This document shows, one piece after another, positions 19,377-33,073 of a DNA stretch of 64,000 bases (the stretch's first letter is position 1; each line of letters starts with the position of its first letter). The stretch is from positions 264,000-327,999 of the forward strand of contig LUVW01000009.1 in NCBI GenBank assembly GCA_001661515.1, in the 5' to 3' direction. Origin of the DNA: Capniomyces stellatus (taxonomy: Eukaryota; Kickxellomycota; Harpellomycetes; Harpellales; Legeriomycetaceae). The notes below the pieces were generated by a model, which saw nothing but the letters and a program-made list of their open reading frames with translations, did no database searches and was not told where the DNA came from. Made by a program: the position numbers and the translations under genes.

Positions 19377-20763
19377 TATGTTCTGTTTTACTTTATCTTA
19401 TTAGTACGAGTATCTGGTCCTTTTAAAGCTGAATTGGTATATCTCGATACGCTTACAATTCCTTAGCTTTTTGCTCTACTATACCAGATGCTAAAATTTT
19501 CTATTTTTATTCTTTTATCTTTACCTTTGTCGATATTGATAAAGTAGCCTGTACGTCGCTATAAAAAAAATTAGTAATGAATCGTTGGCCTCCAGAATCA
19601 AATGTCGGATCTCTTGAGTATTAGATAGCTATGGTAAATATATATAATATTTAAATGTAAATTTCTTTTAAAGAGGGTGTAAGTCTTGGCTATTTTTTTT
19701 GGTTTATATCACAAACCTTAATATTCCTGCAAAACTAACACTTCTTTCCCTACCAACCGATCTCTTGACTTTGCTGTTTTTTTAATAACGCAGATTAAAT
19801 CAGAATTCTATTTAGAAGAGTTTCCAGCCAAATAAAAGTCAACCTACATCTGATTGGGCTTTTTCCTTATTTGGATGCCAAAACTATTACCTCTTGCTAT
19901 TCTACCTCCTAACAATATTTTTCTTACTACAAAAACCAATACTTTTTACCACCATATCTATATATTTTTTTTTCTGAAACAACGGAACTTATCGCGTGAT
20001 TAATTATCGACTTTTCAGAACCAATTTTTCAAAAAAAAAAAAAAAAAAAAAAANNNNNNNNNNNNAAAAAAAAAAAAAAAAAAAAAAAACTGGATTGCTA
20101 CATCAATATAGTAATAGCCATTGGCTATTGAATTAATTTAGCCTCTACCCCCCTTTCTTTTTTTGCCTTTTAATACGCTGCGTGTTTGTTGGCTTTTGAT
20201 ATTTAGGGCAATGAGCTTATTCTGCAAATATAAAAACCAGTTTTAAGTGATCTTATTGGCCTACAACTCACTAAACCATCAACATTTCAGTTTACTAAGC
20301 CTTCAAAAAAAACAGAGTAAAAAGGCTGCTAAAAGCCACAACAAAGACAAATAGTTGATCTGGACCAAAAAAACAAACCAAGACATACCCGGGGTACTTG
20401 AACATTTGAGTACCTGAGAGTGTTACAATGGATCTGAACACTTGGCCTAAACCAGACACATAAACGGGATCAAGATACATTTGATTTTTGACTAATGTGA
20501 TTTATTTATGTGATTTATTGGCAACAGAGTCGACACAAAAAAGCATACATACATTTGGTCATGGGCTAAACCATTCGCTTGAAGTCATACATGTAATACC
20601 AATTGCAACTACTCTTTTAACAATACCTGTATGTTCCTGTTGATAAAAGTACAAACCAAAGTGATGAAATAAAATAAAAAAGCAACCGATGGTTCAAATA
20701 AAAAATATAAAAATACATGTACATGTACTGACGAGAAAACTATAAAGTAAACTATAAACCAGG
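19377..20763. other. AT-rich intergenic region with assembly gap
   Basis: Spacer of 1.4 kb between two minus-strand genes, so it holds the promoter of the GT25-like gene and the 3' end of the anoctamin gene. It includes the N run. A 61-codon minus frame (20295-20480) has ordinary composition but no recognisable family or splice context. Confidence 0.5.
20031..20099. other. Assembly gap (12 N) inside a poly-A tract
   Basis: Twelve N at 20054-20065 are flanked by about 23 A on the left and 34 A on the right. This looks like an unresolved homopolymer or a scaffold join. True length and continuity across this point are unknown. Confidence 0.95.
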
Positions 20764-23514
20764 CTATTCGTCTTTAAACGCGTCTTTGACAGACTGGACG
20801 GCATATCTAATAGACATGCTATTTTCCAAAACACCCTGTTTGGATATATTAGCCAGGCTGGTGACTGTTGTGTTTGAGTCAGACTTGGGAATTTCATCGG
20901 TTGAAAACTGTTTGTTAGAGCCCGAAGATGTTGGAGAAATTGGCATTTTTGCCAGCATTGAAATTCTCAACTCTTTTTTGGCAGCTTTGTCGGCTCGCTC
21001 AGCAGCGGATGGCCATGATTTCAGAACCGCTCTAAAGAGGGCCAACGAGATCAAATAAACATGCTCTGCCAAGACTGCAGAGACCAATGCCCAGTGCCAA
21101 TCGGTTCTTCCCGATTCCAACATCTGTTCGTGGCTGGTGTTGGGGAAAAAGTAGGAGCCCTGGCTGAATTGGTAAACTAAAAGAGTGTTTGCAATTGATC
21201 CAAGCCAAGCAGTCAATCTGAGAATCAACAGCCAGTGGCCGATCGAGTTGGCTCGAGCCGGCACTGGCTTGCGGAACGAGATGCATATCTTTGCAGCATC
21301 TGAACGCATTTCAATAATGTTGTTGACAAGCGCTGTCAATGGGGCTAAAGGCCAAGCCACCGAGTAAAAAGCTACATAGCCAAACTGGGTGGCCATTTCG
21401 GCGTAGTCGGAGTATAGCTCGTAGCAAGGCAGATCCGCTTCTTTGGTTATCTGGTGAACAAAAAGAGCCTGTGACAATTTCTCGCAAATGGGCTTTGAGC
21501 TGTTCTCGGAATCATACCCCAGGAGCGAGTTTGCAAGGTCCAGCTTTGGTATCAGATTCTTTGGCTTTCTTATATGTCTGGATTTGCGTCGAGGCGAGTC
21601 GGGAGAGTCTAAAGCTTGCTGTTTTGGTGCATCCGAGTTGCCGTGATTCTTGGTGTTACGGTTTTTCCAACGTCTCATCGCAGCAGGTATAACGGACTCC
21701 ACCACTCGGTTTACAATCTGCGCATTTACAACAAAGTAAATAAGCAAGCTTTGCAGCTTTTCCGAGGCTGGCGTAGAGTTGTGCTTAAGCTTTGTTACCA
21801 CAGCCCCGGCTGTACTCTTTTTAAAAAGGAAAGAAACAACCCCACTTGACCTTGTCCACAACTTGCTGCAGCTAAGCTCATAAGCGGTACGAAATGGTAT
21901 AAACACCCAGGCCATCAGTAACAAATACCCTTGGTCTTGGAGGAATTGAAACAAGAATATCTTTGCTGAATACTGGTCAGAGTACTCGGACTCGTACTCA
22001 TAGTTTTCGTATTCAGTTAGCCGCTCTGCTATCATTTGGCAGAAATTTGTAAACGCTGGCATGCATAGAGAGTACATTATAGTGGGCACAAACCCCAAAA
22101 CAAGCGCAAATGGCCCGTCATACATATCATCCATGAATATCTGAAGAGTAAACATCACCGAAACAAGCCCAAACATTGCAACCAAGCACAGCACCATTGC
22201 AGGAACGCCTACTGCCCTCCGGACCCACCGCTTCCATTGCGGGAACTCCGGGATAGTTTCACCTGTTACTTCGTCTATTCCAAATGACTCTGGGACAAAC
22301 CTCGCCCGCCGACGCTCTTTTTGTGCGTTTTCTCCTCTCACCCCCCAAAAAGTGGCCAAATCGTCCTGCCTCCTTGCCCAAGTTTCGGTGAATGCAATGC
22401 TCCATAGCATTGTTGTGATTGATATTATCAGCGAAAACGACGAGTTTGCCATAAAAGCTATTATGCCAATAACCGTTGGAATGGCTAGCATCAGCAAATA
22501 GTACTGCAGAAAGGCAAAGTATATTGAAATCTCGTCACCAAAATGTTCTCTTAATCCCTGCAAATCTTTCTGGTCGATTAGCCATTTGCTAGACCACTTG
22601 TTTAGCCACTCCTTGTTGTACCCCCTATCATGGACTGGGAATATTGCCTTAACCCACCTTTCCTTATCAAGCTGGATATCCGCACCGCCTTGCTCAACCG
22701 GCCCTGTTATGATCCTATACACCATTCGCTGCCTTGTTGATTCTGACATGTTGAAACTACTGCTGTTGGTCTCCCACTCTGAGTCATTCTCAGCTCCAGC
22801 ACTCTTTCTCCTTGAAAAGTTGGAGTTGAACTCTAGCCCTAAAGACTTTTCCTCAACCGACTGCTCGTATTCAAAAAGCTGCCTCTTGTACTCCTGTTCC
22901 AGTCTTTTCTTGCTACATGACACAAACAGCAGCAACCGACACTCATTAACTTCGACTTTGTATTGGTTGATTGTGTCGCTAACGTCGATATTAACACTAT
23001 CTATGGGGCTATCGCTGCTGTGGCCGTTTTGCCCTTCTGGGTTCCTCTTTGATACTTTGTTGATTGCCTTCCTTACTTCAACCTTTAACCCCGAGTTATT
23101 CAGTCTTGATATTATACTCGTAACTGATTTCTCCACCAAGCTCTGCTTCTCTGCCCGCTTCTCTGCCTGCGAACCGGAACCAAGAGCACTGTCTTTAATA
23201 ACTGTAAACACCCCCTTTTTTGATGGTGGAGTATATTTGAACTCTATTATATAATCCGCATATGAATCGGTTCCAGAATCCTTTGTGCTATCAATATACC
23301 CTCCAGCAACATACTTGACACCTCTGAGCTCGTGTTGGTGCTTCCAATGCTTTTGAGCTGTTTTCATAAAACATAAATCCCCGTTGTAATCGTTAACATC
23401 AGCGCTTATTCCGCCACCTTCGCTGTCTGCTGCATCCTTGCTGTCCCTCTGAGTAACAACGGATACTTGAACTTTGTTCCTGTTTGTAGCCTTTGTATCG
23501 CTTGTCTTTTCCAT
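20764..23514 (-). CDS. Anoctamin (TMEM16/Ist2-family) membrane protein
   Basis: A single-exon 916-residue protein. The N-terminal cytosolic part (about 1-325) is Ser/Lys-rich. The anoctamin core runs from about residue 330 to 825, with the family hallmarks REHFGDEISIYFAFLQYY, ETWARRQDDLATFWGVRG, RRRARF, FTNFCQMIAERLTEYEN and SAKIFLFQFL, and about eight to ten hydrophobic segments. Family members are lipid scramblases or ion channels; fungal Ist2 tethers ER to the plasma membrane. The C-terminal tail is only about 90 residues (Ser/Thr/Lys-rich), much shorter than the basic tail yeast Ist2 uses to reach the plasma membrane, so the tethering role is uncertain. A tandem repeat abuts the start codon. 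Family assignment is secure; scrambling or tethering activity is inference. Confidence 0.9.
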   Translation of the reverse strand: MEKTSDTKATNRNKVQVSVVTQRDSKDAADSEGGGISADVNDYNGDLCFMKTAQKHWKHQHELRGVKYVAGGYIDSTKDSGTDSYADYIIEFKYTPPSKKGVFTVIKDSALGSGSQAEKRAEKQSLVEKSVTSIISRLNNSGLKVEVRKAINKVSKRNPEGQNGHSSDSPIDSVNIDVSDTINQYKVEVNECRLLLFVSCSKKRLEQEYKRQLFEYEQSVEEKSLGLEFNSNFSRRKSAGAENDSEWETNSSSFNMSESTRQRMVYRIITGPVEQGGADIQLDKERWVKAIFPVHDRGYNKEWLNKWSSKWLIDQKDLQGLREHFGDEISIYFAFLQYYLLMLAIPTVIGIIAFMANSSFSLIISITTMLWSIAFTETWARRQDDLATFWGVRGENAQKERRRARFVPESFGIDEVTGETIPEFPQWKRWVRRAVGVPAMVLCLVAMFGLVSVMFTLQIFMDDMYDGPFALVLGFVPTIMYSLCMPAFTNFCQMIAERLTEYENYEYESEYSDQYSAKIFLFQFLQDQGYLLLMAWVFIPFRTAYELSCSKLWTRSSGVVSFLFKKSTAGAVVTKLKHNSTPASEKLQSLLIYFVVNAQIVNRVVESVIPAAMRRWKNRNTKNHGNSDAPKQQALDSPDSPRRKSRHIRKPKNLIPKLDLANSLLGYDSENSSKPICEKLSQALFVHQITKEADLPCYELYSDYAEMATQFGYVAFYSVAWPLAPLTALVNNIIEMRSDAAKICISFRKPVPARANSIGHWLLILRLTAWLGSIANTLLVYQFSQGSYFFPNTSHEQMLESGRTDWHWALVSAVLAEHVYLISLALFRAVLKSWPSAAERADKAAKKELRISMLAKMPISPTSSGSNKQFSTDEIPKSDSNTTVTSLANISKQGVLENSMSIRYAVQSVKDAFKDE

Positions 23515-23516
23515 CG

Positions 23517-23650
23517 TTTTTATTTGTATTTGGCTTTAGCACTATCTGGTTTTTATTTGTATTTGGCTTTAGCAATATCTGGTTTTTATCTGTAAGTGGC
23601 CTTTAACAGTATCTGGTTTTTATCTGTAAGTAGCCTTTAACACTATTTGG
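23517..23650 (-). repeat. 33/34-bp tandem repeat (four units) at the anoctamin start
   Basis: Four units at 23517-23549, 23550-23582, 23583-23616 and 23617-23650 lie immediately upstream of the ATG at 23514, in the leader or core promoter. On the sense strand each unit reads roughly CCAGATA-n-TAAAG-n-ATAAAAA. Two units contain AGATAA and one AGATAG, matching the WGATAR consensus of fungal GATA factors. The two proximal units are nearly identical, as are the two distal ones. Confidence 0.8.
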
Positions 23651-25472
23651 CTTTTATTTTGTGCGAATATATCTGATTAATTTGAATTTTATCCTTCAAG
23701 AGTCCCATATAATTTACATTGCCAAAAAAAAAAAAAAGCAATAGTCCAAGTTAAAGTTGATATAACCAAGTCTAAACTGCTAGTGTAAATATAAAATAAG
23801 AAAGGTTGTGGTATTTATGACTTGGTATCTCTATTTATATTTTGGTCATTCAGCCTTACTTTTATACTTTGGCCACAATAGTTATATGTCAGCCCCTGGA
23901 GCTAATCTGTTAACACTGTTTAAATGTCTAACTTTTTTTTTCTGGGAGTTTAATTCCATTGATTTTAGTTAAAACACAGCTAATTGGATTTTAAATTGTA
24001 TAACCCATCTATCTGCAACTGGCCTTGCTATTGGTGATGACCTACATTGCTTTTTTTTTTAAATGTGATATGCGTCCAATTTAAATACCATTTTTCCAAT
24101 ATAAGCTTTTGTTTGTTTATATTATTTATATAATTAGAGTAAATAAGTCAGGAATATTTTGGCAGTTCTCACCAACACATATTAACCCAGTGCCTTTTTT
24201 AAGTCAGAGTGAGAAGGTGGTAAAATGGATTTAAAAAAAAAAAATCAAGAACGAGAATATGCTTCCTTACAGCAATTTTTATCTTTGATTTTGGTGTTTA
24301 TGAATGGGTTATCCTGTTAGAAAAGTTGATCATGTTTTATTGCTCTTTCAAACCCCTCCAACAGCCGCCCAAACACAAACACAAACAATTAAATATTTAT
24401 ACTATTCAAATTTTCAATTGGCACTTTTGACTTGAACCGTTTTTTTACAGAACTATCGGACTAATGCTTTAGCCAATATCACTCAACAGTCAAGTCACGC
24501 TGCACTGAATACTGGTATAGCTCTAACAATCGTGTAAAAGTGTTTAGATTGGTGTAAAACGAACATGTCTGTCAGTATCAGTAATGGTGAAGCTTAATAA
24601 ATTATTAGGTCAGCATACTCTAATAGAGGTATATTTGTTTAAACTATGTTAACGTCTAGTTGAGCAAGGCATATCCATTCTCTGCAGATTTATACCTGTT
24701 TATATATACTAACTGTTGGATAGCATGCTTTTGATATTAGTTGCCAAACGCATATTTCTCCAAGTTCTAACTTTAAACCTTCAACCTTCAACCTCCAACT
24801 TTAAACTTTAAACCTTCAATATCTGGGATGTTTAGATGTCTGGGATGTATGGATGTATGGATGGTGAGCTTACAAATGAGTAAAGCCCAATAATAATAAG
24901 CAAATATTCCTTCATTGTAAAGTTTGCTCAAAATCTTTCCATTTCTCTAATTTATTTTGCTAATAGGATTTTTTTTATTATATTAACTAGTACTTATTTT
25001 TCTTCCGATTTGGTCAACTTAGTTTGATAGGACTTTGGATAAAAAAGTTCAGTAGCCCAATAGCCGCTATAGAAAATTTAGATAAATTCAACGAGGAAAT
25101 ATTAAAATGGCCAATTAATAATTTTTTTCAAGTACGATAATTGGTCTAAAAGTAAAATGGAAATTAATATGAAAGTTGAAATCAAGCACTGACTAACAAA
25201 AAGTCCACAGAGCGAGTTACTGGAGGAAGAAAAAAAACGATTGTAATAGTTTAATTCAGAGAACTAAAGGGAAAAAAAAAGCTAGAGGAAAAAAAAAAAA
25301 TTGAAATGAAAGAGCGGAAAAGAAATGGAAAAGAAATGGAAAAAAAAGCGAATACAAGAAAATTAAAATTTTAAAGAAAGTTTAGAATTAATCAAGAATA
25401 ATAGAGTATCAATAGAATCTATCGAATCCCTCTTTTACAACAAGGCGTATTTCGATCGGACATAATAATAAA
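23651..25472. other. Divergent intergenic region, anoctamin / eS8
   Basis: AT-rich spacer of 1.8 kb holding two divergent promoters. It contains poly-A/T runs and a short degenerate ACCTTCAA/CTTTAAAC repeat near 24775-24825. No open frame or RNA gene is supported. The stretch just before eS8 (25225-25400) is strongly purine-rich. Confidence 0.5.
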
Positions 25473-26426
25473 ATGGGTAAGTGGTAATTTATTACTAACT
25501 ATTAATAACTTGAAGTACACTTGTATATACACTCACATTTGACAGCATATATTCTTAAGGGATATGAGATTATACTCTAGTGTATAATGAATCTATAAAA
25601 ATTAATTGTATCAGGCTACTTAATCACTTGAATCTTTAAATTTTAAATGGATTCAATGTGATACTAAATTGTCTAGCTGGAGTTGGACTATTTTTTCTGT
25701 AGTCTGTTAGCACCTAGCACAGCTTTGGGTTTTGATGCTATTTGAATCCAATTTGGTTTGGTTTACACAAACTAACATCGATGCTTTTGAATCTATTATA
25801 TCACAGGTATTAGCAGAGACTCACGCCACAAACGTTCGCACACTGGTGCCAAACGCGCCCAATACCGAAAGAAGAGAAAGTTCGAACTTGGACGTCAACC
25901 AGCAAGCACCAAAGTTGGAGCTAAGAGAATCCACGAAGTCAGAGTTCGCGGTGGAAACAAGAAATTCCGTGCTTTGAGACTCGATACCGGAAACTTCTCA
26001 TGGGCTTCCCAATCCACCACACGTAAAACTCGTGTTATTGCTGTAACATACAATGCATCAAACAACGAATTGGTACGTACCAACACTTTGGTCAAGGGAG
26101 CTATCATCCAAATTGATGCCACTCCATACCGTCAATGGTACGAAAACCACTATGCCATACCTTTGGGTAAGAAGAAGCGTCAAGGCAAAGATGGAAAGCC
26201 AGTTGAGGAAGAGGAACAAAAGGCTCGTTCAAACCACTTGATGCGCAAGGTTGAATCCCGCAAGTCAGAGGCCAAGATTGAACAACAATTGGAAGACCAA
26301 TTCAGCACAGGTCGTCTGTATGCTATCATCACCTCCCGCCCAGGTCAATCAGGACGTTGTGATGGTTATATTCTTGAAGGAAAAGAACTCGAATTCTACT
26401 TGAGAAAGATCCGCGCCAAAAAATAA
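25473..26426 (+). CDS. RPS8: 40S ribosomal protein eS8
   Basis: Two exons. Exon 1 is only ATGG (25473-25476); a 330-bp intron (GTAAGT...CAG) follows; exon 2 is 25807-26426. The joined product is 207 residues, beginning [20 protein letters not shown], the signature eS8 N-terminus, and including [20 protein letters not shown] and the C-terminal [18 protein letters not shown]. Length fits the family (about 200-208). The small-subunit protein binds 18S rRNA. The start is fixed by homology: without the intron the conserved N-terminus cannot be read. This is the only intron placed in the window that ends in CAG. Confidence 0.97.
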
Positions 26427-27440
26427 ATATTTACTCAATCAAATGTTAATTTTACTTTTTATTGGTTTAAATTCGATTCAAATATTTCTTCTAGGACTAT
26501 TTTTTTAAAAAAATAAACTTATTCTAAATGCCTTGACATTATTAACTCGATCTGAAGTCTCAATATACCTGTTCAGTCAAGTTGGTCCCACTTTTTGTAT
26601 GCGTTTGTTTTGCCTTGGCATGCACAAGTGGAAAAATGAATGCTAAAACCGGCCAATTGCGTGGTACACACCAGCCTCTGTGTTCATCGCTTTGAGCCCA
26701 AGTCAGATAAGTTACAAAGATTGTGGTCACGAACTAGTGCCAACTGTCGATCAAATTTAAGTCGACTTTCTTGAACACATTTCAAGTTGCATTGACAGTG
26801 TTTCCTTGCACAGCTACACAACCATAAGAGCCGGTATGTGAATTGGAGATGGGTATGACCCCATGTACCCCCCGTCTGGAGCATTTATTTGTTTGTGTAT
26901 TGGTTCAACATCAATTTAGAAATCAGGTATGGGTATCCACCATTATTATGCGTAAACCATATATTTGACCAAAGCGAGTTTACTAGCTGGGGGACTCCAA
27001 GAGTATAATGCAAAGCAGTTCCATTCAGCTAACTACTACATATATGGTTGGTTTAAGGCTAAAATGACATGGACAGTTACTCCCGTTTTACTTTGTTTTG
27101 CTATAAATTACCAGCGAGATCCGGTTGCTTGGTATTAGTGCATTTTTGGATTTTAGCAATCTTAACCGAAGCTGTCCAAACCTCGAAAAAGTATCAAATA
27201 TAGTGTTCAGTGTGATGTAGCGTCTATTCATATATTTTTGCTGTTATAACTAATATTTTAATGACCTGGAATCTTTTAAACGAAAAACAAAACATATGAA
27301 AGCGAAAACAGAAACAGAAACAGAAAAAGGTATATAAATGGATATATATAAAAGGATATAGTAAATGATATAGGTATAGAAATAGAAATAGAAAAAAAGA
27401 CAGGGCTGTATCTTGAAACCAAAAGTACTCGTATCAGCGA
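26427..27440. other. 3' region between eS8 and mS34
   Basis: Spacer of 1 kb between convergent genes. An AAATAAAC signal lies about 85 bp after the eS8 stop. The segment 26540-26890 is less AT-rich than its surroundings and has two overlapping minus-strand open frames (66 codons ending at 26684, and about 55 codons near 26560-26725 bounded by a TAG and a GT), but neither matches a family I recognise. Confidence 0.45.
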
Positions 27441-28180
27441 TCAGCTTTCATCTTTAAATAGCATCCATGGCTTTTTATAACCACCCGGGACTTTTAAAAA
27501 TTTAGTCTCTGGTACTCCTATTTGTTCAGAACCAAGGTTAACATCAGATTCAGAGTCGTAAGATCAAGGATTTTTCAAATTAGACTAATCTATAATCATT
27601 TACATTCTAGACTTAAACAGCCAATATTATATATGTCTACACTTACCATTCCAAACTTTTATACCCCAGGCCTTTCCGTGCGAGGGATACTAAACAAAAG
27701 TAGCAATCATAAACCAGATCATTGGAATCGATTCGTTAATGAAAATTTGGCAATGTAATTTGACTATGATCAGATTAATGGTAAAATTTCTAGCGCTGTA
27801 AGCAAAATAAGTGTAAGTGTTGTTACTCTGTCGTGAAGCTTGTACTTGGCCTTTTTGATTTCGTAGTAACTGTTTTTAAACCCCTTCTCCTCCCATTCTT
27901 TGGGGATCTAACAAAATTGTTCCGATTACAAATAAATGATTGAATTTATGTTTTTTTCTTTAAAAAATAATATGTATATGTATATGTATATGCCAACTTG
28001 TATGAAAAAGTAGTGAATGCACGCATGTATAAATATACCGAATAAACTTACAACTTTTGATCCTACGCCACAATTATTCTGTACATTTAGCAACACAAAC
28101 AACGATTTGTTTTTTTCTAAAAACTTTTGAGTTGGCGTCTTCCCATGCTTTAAAAATATTTCTTTGGCTATTTGTGACAT
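27441..28180 (-). CDS. Mitochondrial small-subunit ribosomal protein mS34
   Basis: Rebuilt from four short exons on the minus strand: 28052-28180, 27827-27907, 27647-27689 and 27441-27517. Intron phases are 0, 0 and 1; all three introns (144, 137 and 129 bp) begin GTAA and end TAG. The product is 109 residues. The resemblance to MRPS34 is colinear: LFVLLNVQNNCGVGSKV aligns with LLQLLGRLPLFGLGRLV of the human protein, then IPKEW, NSYYEI and the diagnostic SHGKAWGIKVWNG (human DHGKAWGILTFKG), ending KKPWMLF. mS34 is a peripheral subunit of the mitoribosomal small subunit. The start chosen is the Met at 28180, which gives MSQIAKEIFLKHG; an in-frame upstream Met at 28243 is possible. Confidence 0.75.
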
Positions 28181-29686
28181 ACTCGTATATGTGCTTGATC
28201 TATGTGCGTTGCAATTAGTTGAGGATGATTGAAAAATAAACAAAAACGGAATCCACTAGAATCTATATTTCTTTTTTACTTCAACCCAAATCTGCTTAGC
28301 GAAAAAAAACAGTTCAAACTCTGATAAAAATATCAAGCTGTCAATTTATTGCTTCCAATGAAGATTATATATTTGCTCAATTAGTGCCTCTATTTTGATC
28401 TCAACCCACCTTTGATATTTTTTTTTCTCCTTACCAATACTCGATTGGTTAGTATTTTCTTTTATCTTTAGTTTTTATTTTTTTTGCTGTGTGTTCCTTA
28501 GTTTATTTTACTCTTGCAATTTTCAAACCAGCTTTTCTTTTACAAACTCTGTTTAAGAGCAGAAAGCATCTTTTTTTGTTCTAATAAGCCTAACCGGGGA
28601 TGCCACTAATTCTGGGAAATGCCCATAAACATATTTATTATCTAGGAGGCTACAAAGCAGCGACATGGGCAACATAGTAGCTTGGCCCTCATAGCACCTT
28701 GATAGTGTGTACTTGTTGACTTTGATTTTTGCTGATTTTAATGGGCAGAGTTGGATGTAAAAAACATTTATTTATTTAGTCAACATGGCCTGGTGTGTAT
28801 TTCGAGCGGCTTATGTGTACAGCCATTATGTTGGAGCGTGTCTTTTCTTTGTGCAACTATCAGTACAAAGTCCATAAAGTTTAAATAAAACCAGCGAAAG
28901 CTAGAAAAATGAAAACCTTGTCCTAAAAGCCCAATCATGAACTCTAATTGGTTAATGATAGATAAACGCAAAAGTGTCCAGGCAAAAGAGCAGTTTTTTT
29001 TTCACTATGGTTTCCATTTAAATTGGTGCTGGGTGAGTGAAAAAGATAGCACAGATTTAATAGGATGGAACTACTTTTTCAAATTGTTTAGTGTTTTGCG
29101 AAAAATAGATTGGAATAACAGATAAAAAAAAGTCTGAAAATGGAGGAAAAAGGGGGGGGGGGAGATTTTAATATACATATTTTTTTTGATAAGAGAACAT
29201 TAAAATAAATAAATAGGTTAATCGTTTTGTTTAAGTAAAAATAAAAGAAAAGTTATTCGACTGAACAAGTATAGGTAAGATGGTTAAATATTGCATTTGA
29301 TATACTAGATGCTTGGGATTTATATTAAACCGTTTATAATCTCGCTGATCAAAAATGAATAATCAAATGTGTTTTTGAGTTTTAATCTATAATTGGGGGC
29401 TTTTTTTAAAAAAACTGATCTAATCTTGACGAGTATAATTCAGTAAATAAGCAAAGGCTATGTGGATTGTAGTAAAAAAAGTGCTGTGGTACTGCGAAAT
29501 CGTATTTGATTGCTCAGATACTAGTCTGTATATATATATATATATACTCTTTGGTGTTGTTGGCTTAAAAACGGGATCGGCATCTGGCTTCTTTTTTAAA
29601 AATAAATAAAAATAACGATTTAGACTAACACTTTGCTGTTGGTAATAGGAAGCTTTTTACAATACGAAATATACTAGCGTGACACA
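28181..29686. other. Divergent intergenic region, mS34 / ATP18
   Basis: AT-rich 1.5 kb with promoters in both directions. It has a G run near 29150-29161, a (TA)n run at 29528-29545 and many A/T homopolymers. Minus-strand open frames near 28560-28770 and 28780-28971 have no recognisable family and no supporting splice context. Confidence 0.45.
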
Positions 29687-30000
29687 ATGGCTTTATTCGG
29701 AATGAGATCATCACCTTTCCCATACTTCAAATTGATGGGTCCATTTATTGTAGCAGGAGTTGTAACAATGTATGGAGCAAACAAACTCCAAAGAGCAGCT
29801 TGCCAGGGTAAAAAAAAACGATTTCGATTTTGAGAATATATGATATTTGAATAACTTTGCGGAATATATGTTTGGAAAGGCCAAATTAACAAGCTACAAA
29901 ATAATATTATTTTTTTATATTAGCTGACAACTATGTCGATGATCCACGCAATCCATACTACGCTGAATTGCAAGCCAAGAAACACAAAGCAGAACATTAA
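29687..30000 (+). CDS. ATP18: ATP synthase subunit J (Atp18), mitochondrial
   Basis: Two exons, 29687-29807 and 29924-30000, with a 116-bp intron in phase 1 (GTAAAA...TAG), give 65 residues. The protein has the Atp18 pattern: a short N-terminus ending in a Pro-rich FPYFKLMGPF, one membrane span (FIVAGVVTMYGANKL) and the conserved DNYVDDPRNPYYAE tail, matching yeast FINDPRNPRFA. Subunit J sits in the Fo sector of the inner membrane near subunits a and b. It is too short and too interrupted to stand out as an open frame; the call rests on family resemblance and in-phase splicing. Confidence 0.88.
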
Positions 30001-30457
30001 GCTCTGTTCTCTCGATTTGACATTATTAAATAAATTTGAGCATTATTAGCTGTATATACATTTATTCAGACAAATGTGTGTGTGTATATACACGTTTCAA
30101 TAGGAAAAAAAAACGCAATTTGGTAGCTGATATTTTAAATATAATTACAAATCCCAACTATCGTTTTGTTTTTGCCTATTTATTCATTAATAAACGCTTA
30201 AAGTACCAGAGCATCATCTTTAATTTGGTTGTTGGATCAAAACATGGGTTTACATTGCGAATTTACAATTAAATAACTTAAAAGGCAGAGATTGAATAGT
30301 AATTTAATTTGAAGCTAGAAATAAATATGAAAAGAATTTAAAAGAAAAGTAGATATTTCAATAAAAGTAATAATAAAGGTGGATTAAGATAAAAGGACTG
30401 AGAAATAAATAGCAAAGGGAGGGAAAAGGGAAAAGATACAATTGATAAAAGTAATAC
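30001..30457. other. Convergent 3' region, ATP18 / WDR5-like
   Basis: Spacer of 457 bp between convergent genes. AAATAAATT about 25 bp after the ATP18 stop is a plausible poly(A) signal. A 78-codon plus frame (30036-30272) has no recognisable family. Confidence 0.55.
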
Positions 30458-33073
<2,616 letters not shown>

